Positions 61,739-64,000 of a stretch of DNA of 64,000 nt are shown here, piece by piece. Made by a program: the position numbers and the translations under genes. The notes under the pieces were generated by a model. The model saw only the letters and a list, made by a program, of their open reading frames with translations, did no database searches and was not told where the DNA came from. Every line of letters starts with the position of its first letter. The first letter of the stretch is position 1. The DNA is from Icerya purchasi (taxonomy: Eukaryota; Arthropoda; Insecta; Hemiptera; Monophlebidae): positions 492,673,352 through 492,737,351 of the forward strand of contig CM077115.1 of the NCBI GenBank assembly GCA_039619475.1, written 5' to 3'.

Positions 61739-62190
61739 TTAATAATAAACATAAATAAATAAAAAACCTTTAATGACTATCATTTTTTACGCTGAATAAT
61801 AAAAAAATCCTATAATGTTTTGTGTTCTTTAAAAATTTTGTAATTAAAAATTGCTATGCAAATCGCAAATCAAAAAAATAAGTAATTGATTAACGCGACA
61901 AATCTTCTATAGAATTATAAAAAAGTATTATCTAGGAGTCGATAGAGTCTTCACGGCTAGATCCATAAGATGGAGGTTGTATATGCATATATAGGTGTAT
62001 GTTTGCCGTAGGTCACATTAATATTTGAATATCGTGTTTAGAAATGAATTTACACGCATAGATAAAAAATTGAAAAAAGATTATTTGTTAAATTCTTTTT
62101 TAACGTATAAAATAAAACCACTCTTAACGCATATTTTTTTTTTTTAATTCTAAAAACGAAGAAATAGACTCGTTATAAAAAAAAAGAGGA
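61739..62190. other. NOP2 intron 9, unassigned
   Basis: AT-rich. No gene or element recognised. Confidence 0.4.
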
Positions 62191-62199
62191 CGATGTCAA

Positions 62200-63050
62200 A
62201 AATGACTATAACGCCACATCATTGAAACAAATACAGATCGTCGCATCAAAACAATGGAATTTTGTCTCGTTTTTCTTGTAGATGCATTTTTAGATTGTTT
62301 CGGCTCAAAATGGATGCTTCCCTAATTTTTCGATTCGAGTAATCTAATAGATTTTCAAAATGGAGTTACAATTTGGTAACTGGTTTGCGTTTATAATTCA
62401 ACAACCGTTCGCGTGATTTATTAACCTTATGTTTACAATCATTATCCTGATAAAAATTAAAACATTGCAAGATGCTTAATTTTTCGGCATTTTACTGAAG
62501 ATTTTTGTTCAAAAGGTCTGCGTATACATCTGCTGTCACATTTTCTTCGTTATGCACCAGTGAATCTCCCCTCTTCGCCGAAAAACAACCTTACATCATA
62601 GCCACTGTGTTTGACGATTACAATATTAAGAATTTTTATGTTTGAATTCAGAATTAAGTTGTTTTCTTTCATGCCTTTTGATTTCCACCATTTTCAGAAA
62701 CATTAAATTTTAACTCACAGTATCGTTCCAGTAAGTTTTGTTTTCCACAATATATCTTAAAGCAAACTTTAAACGCGTTTTTAGATTAGTTGAACTATCA
62801 GCGGTTGTTTTTGATAAATTAGACAGCTGCATCCACGCTAGCTTTGATCAGTGGACGAATCGTTTCAGCTGAAACTTTCTGATGAGTCCTCGAATACATC
62901 TCATCAGTAGCTAATATTAGTGCGCTGACTTTAGCATTTTATACAACCGTTTTTGTATAATAAACCACTTGTTCCGAATTGAAACCTTTTCCGCTTGTTC
63001 TTTTTGTCATGTAAATTTGATAAAATCTTTTTCGAAGTGCCTAATGATAT
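62200..63050 (-). pseudogene. Tc1-like transposase, decayed
   Basis: Right to left on the minus strand: KVSAETIRPLIKASVDAA (DNA-binding part), LKTRLKFALRYI and TYWNDTV (region before the first Asp, where VLFSDE has become V, stop, NLMF). GCFSAKRGDSLVHNEENVTA and DVYADLLNKNLQ then lead to FYQDNDCKHKV (second Asp). Many stops are present. I could not find its terminal repeats. Confidence 0.72.
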
Positions 63051-63399
63051 CGTAAATCCTTTATAATTGGAATGAAGACGTAATTTTATCTTCTAATGGA
63101 CTTTTCTCGTAACTGGCTACTTATCGCTTTTCACAAGACGTGTTTATTTATGAAGAATCATTATTACCAAAAATTCTCTTAAGAGTGTAATTCTTCAATG
63201 AGTACTTGAAATTTTTATGCGGGAAAAATGCTGATTACGGCCAATAGAAAAGGTTAACGGTACTATTGCGCGTGTAATGTATGCGGGAAAACTCAGAACA
63301 CCGTTGTTAAACATACTCGCGATATCGGAATAATTAACGTGGCTCGTAAATGTTTCCATTTTCCTTTTCTTCTTGCCATTAACCCATTTCATTTTTTTG

Positions 63400-64000
63400 A
63401 CTTTTTTTTTTTTTGATTTTCTAGTGCATTTAGAAAAATTTAATTTTTAATTTTATAAAACAATTTAACTAGCAGTGTATGTTCATTTCTTTTTATGGAC
63501 GCAAATTCCTACACACAGCATCCGAATATTAATGCGACCGCTGTATATAATTGAATTTTATGTTTTTATATTTTTCATTCTAACATTCTAATTGAAAGTA
63601 AGGCAAACCTTTTTCAGAACATTCGTTTTTATTTAATGCTTTTTATGTAACATTTTGAACTTTTGTCACTATAAAAAATTTCTTTCTACATATAATTAAA
63701 TAAATTATCCCATGATGTGATCACTATTATAATTATAAATAGCATGTAAAATAAATATATAAAATAATAATAGAACTAATAATGCAGCATAATCTCACAG
63801 ATTCTGTTCTAATGCGGGACGAAGCATGTCGAGTTACCGAAAATACAGAAATTAGACAGAATGATGCCAATATCTCCGGTCAGGCGAATGAATTGTTATT
63901 TGTTGCAAATAAATGAATGTAAACAAAAATATATAAAGATAAAATAACGAATAATTACATAAACAAAAATAACAATTGTTTATTTTTTTATTCATTACTT
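63400..64000. other. Right edge, within NOP2 intron 9
   Basis: AT-rich. The next NOP2 exon (expected to encode the DAPC catalytic loop) is not seen before the window ends. Confidence 0.5.

Noticed and set aside
1..64000. CRISPR array, bacterial operon, phage or defence system
   Set aside because: No regularly spaced repeats with unique spacers; coding sequence is in spliced exons with eukaryotic borders. Nothing supports a prokaryotic system.

Overview
The window is nuclear DNA from an animal, most likely an insect. It is AT-rich and intron-rich, and it is crowded with mariner/Tc1, hAT, Harbinger, Helitron, RTE, Jockey and I-type remnants, foldback MITEs and a tRNA-derived SINE. The mixture would suit a hemipteran or another large-genome insect, but no order can be fixed from sequence alone. 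There is no bacterial operon, CRISPR array, rRNA or functional tRNA.

Three conserved genes were reconstructed exon by exon, and every splice site and reading phase joins. (1) Plus strand, 515-20556: a seven-exon short-chain dehydrogenase of the DHRS7 type, complete, 327 aa, with an N-terminal membrane segment and intact TGASSGIG, NNAG and YSASK motifs. (2) Minus strand, 35678-26519: mitochondrial ribosomal protein uS2m (MRPS2), two exons separated by an 8.4-kb intron, complete, 254 aa. Exon 1 supplies the presequence. (3) Plus strand, 36442 to beyond the right edge: nine exons of NOP2/NSUN1, the nucleolar 28S rRNA cytosine-5 methyltransferase, cut off after the SAM-binding motifs and before the catalytic cysteine motifs.

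Layout: DHRS7 (0.5-20.6 kb; introns hold Harbinger-like, RTE, hAT and mariner material); a 6-kb convergent intergenic region (20.6-26.5 kb) with a Helitron split by a mariner, a SINE and a broken copy of an MRPS2 segment; MRPS2 (26.5-35.7 kb; intron holds a palindromic Tc1 element and a decayed DUF4371 hAT-like transposase); a 763-bp divergent promoter interval; then NOP2 (36.4-64 kb; introns hold RTE-, Jockey- and I-type LINE remnants, Helitron and Tc1/mariner remnants and MITEs). MRPS2 and NOP2 both serve ribosome production (mitochondrial subunit and cytosolic rRNA modification), so the shared promoter may co-express them. DHRS7 is functionally unrelated.

I found no evidence for a new biological system. 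The notable structures are nested and palindromic transposons: a Tc1 foldback with arms of about 480 bp inside the MRPS2 intron, a Helitron with two opposed 3' ends, and a hAT with a perfect 8-bp target duplication inside an older MITE. All homology statements come from reading translations by eye; no searches were run.
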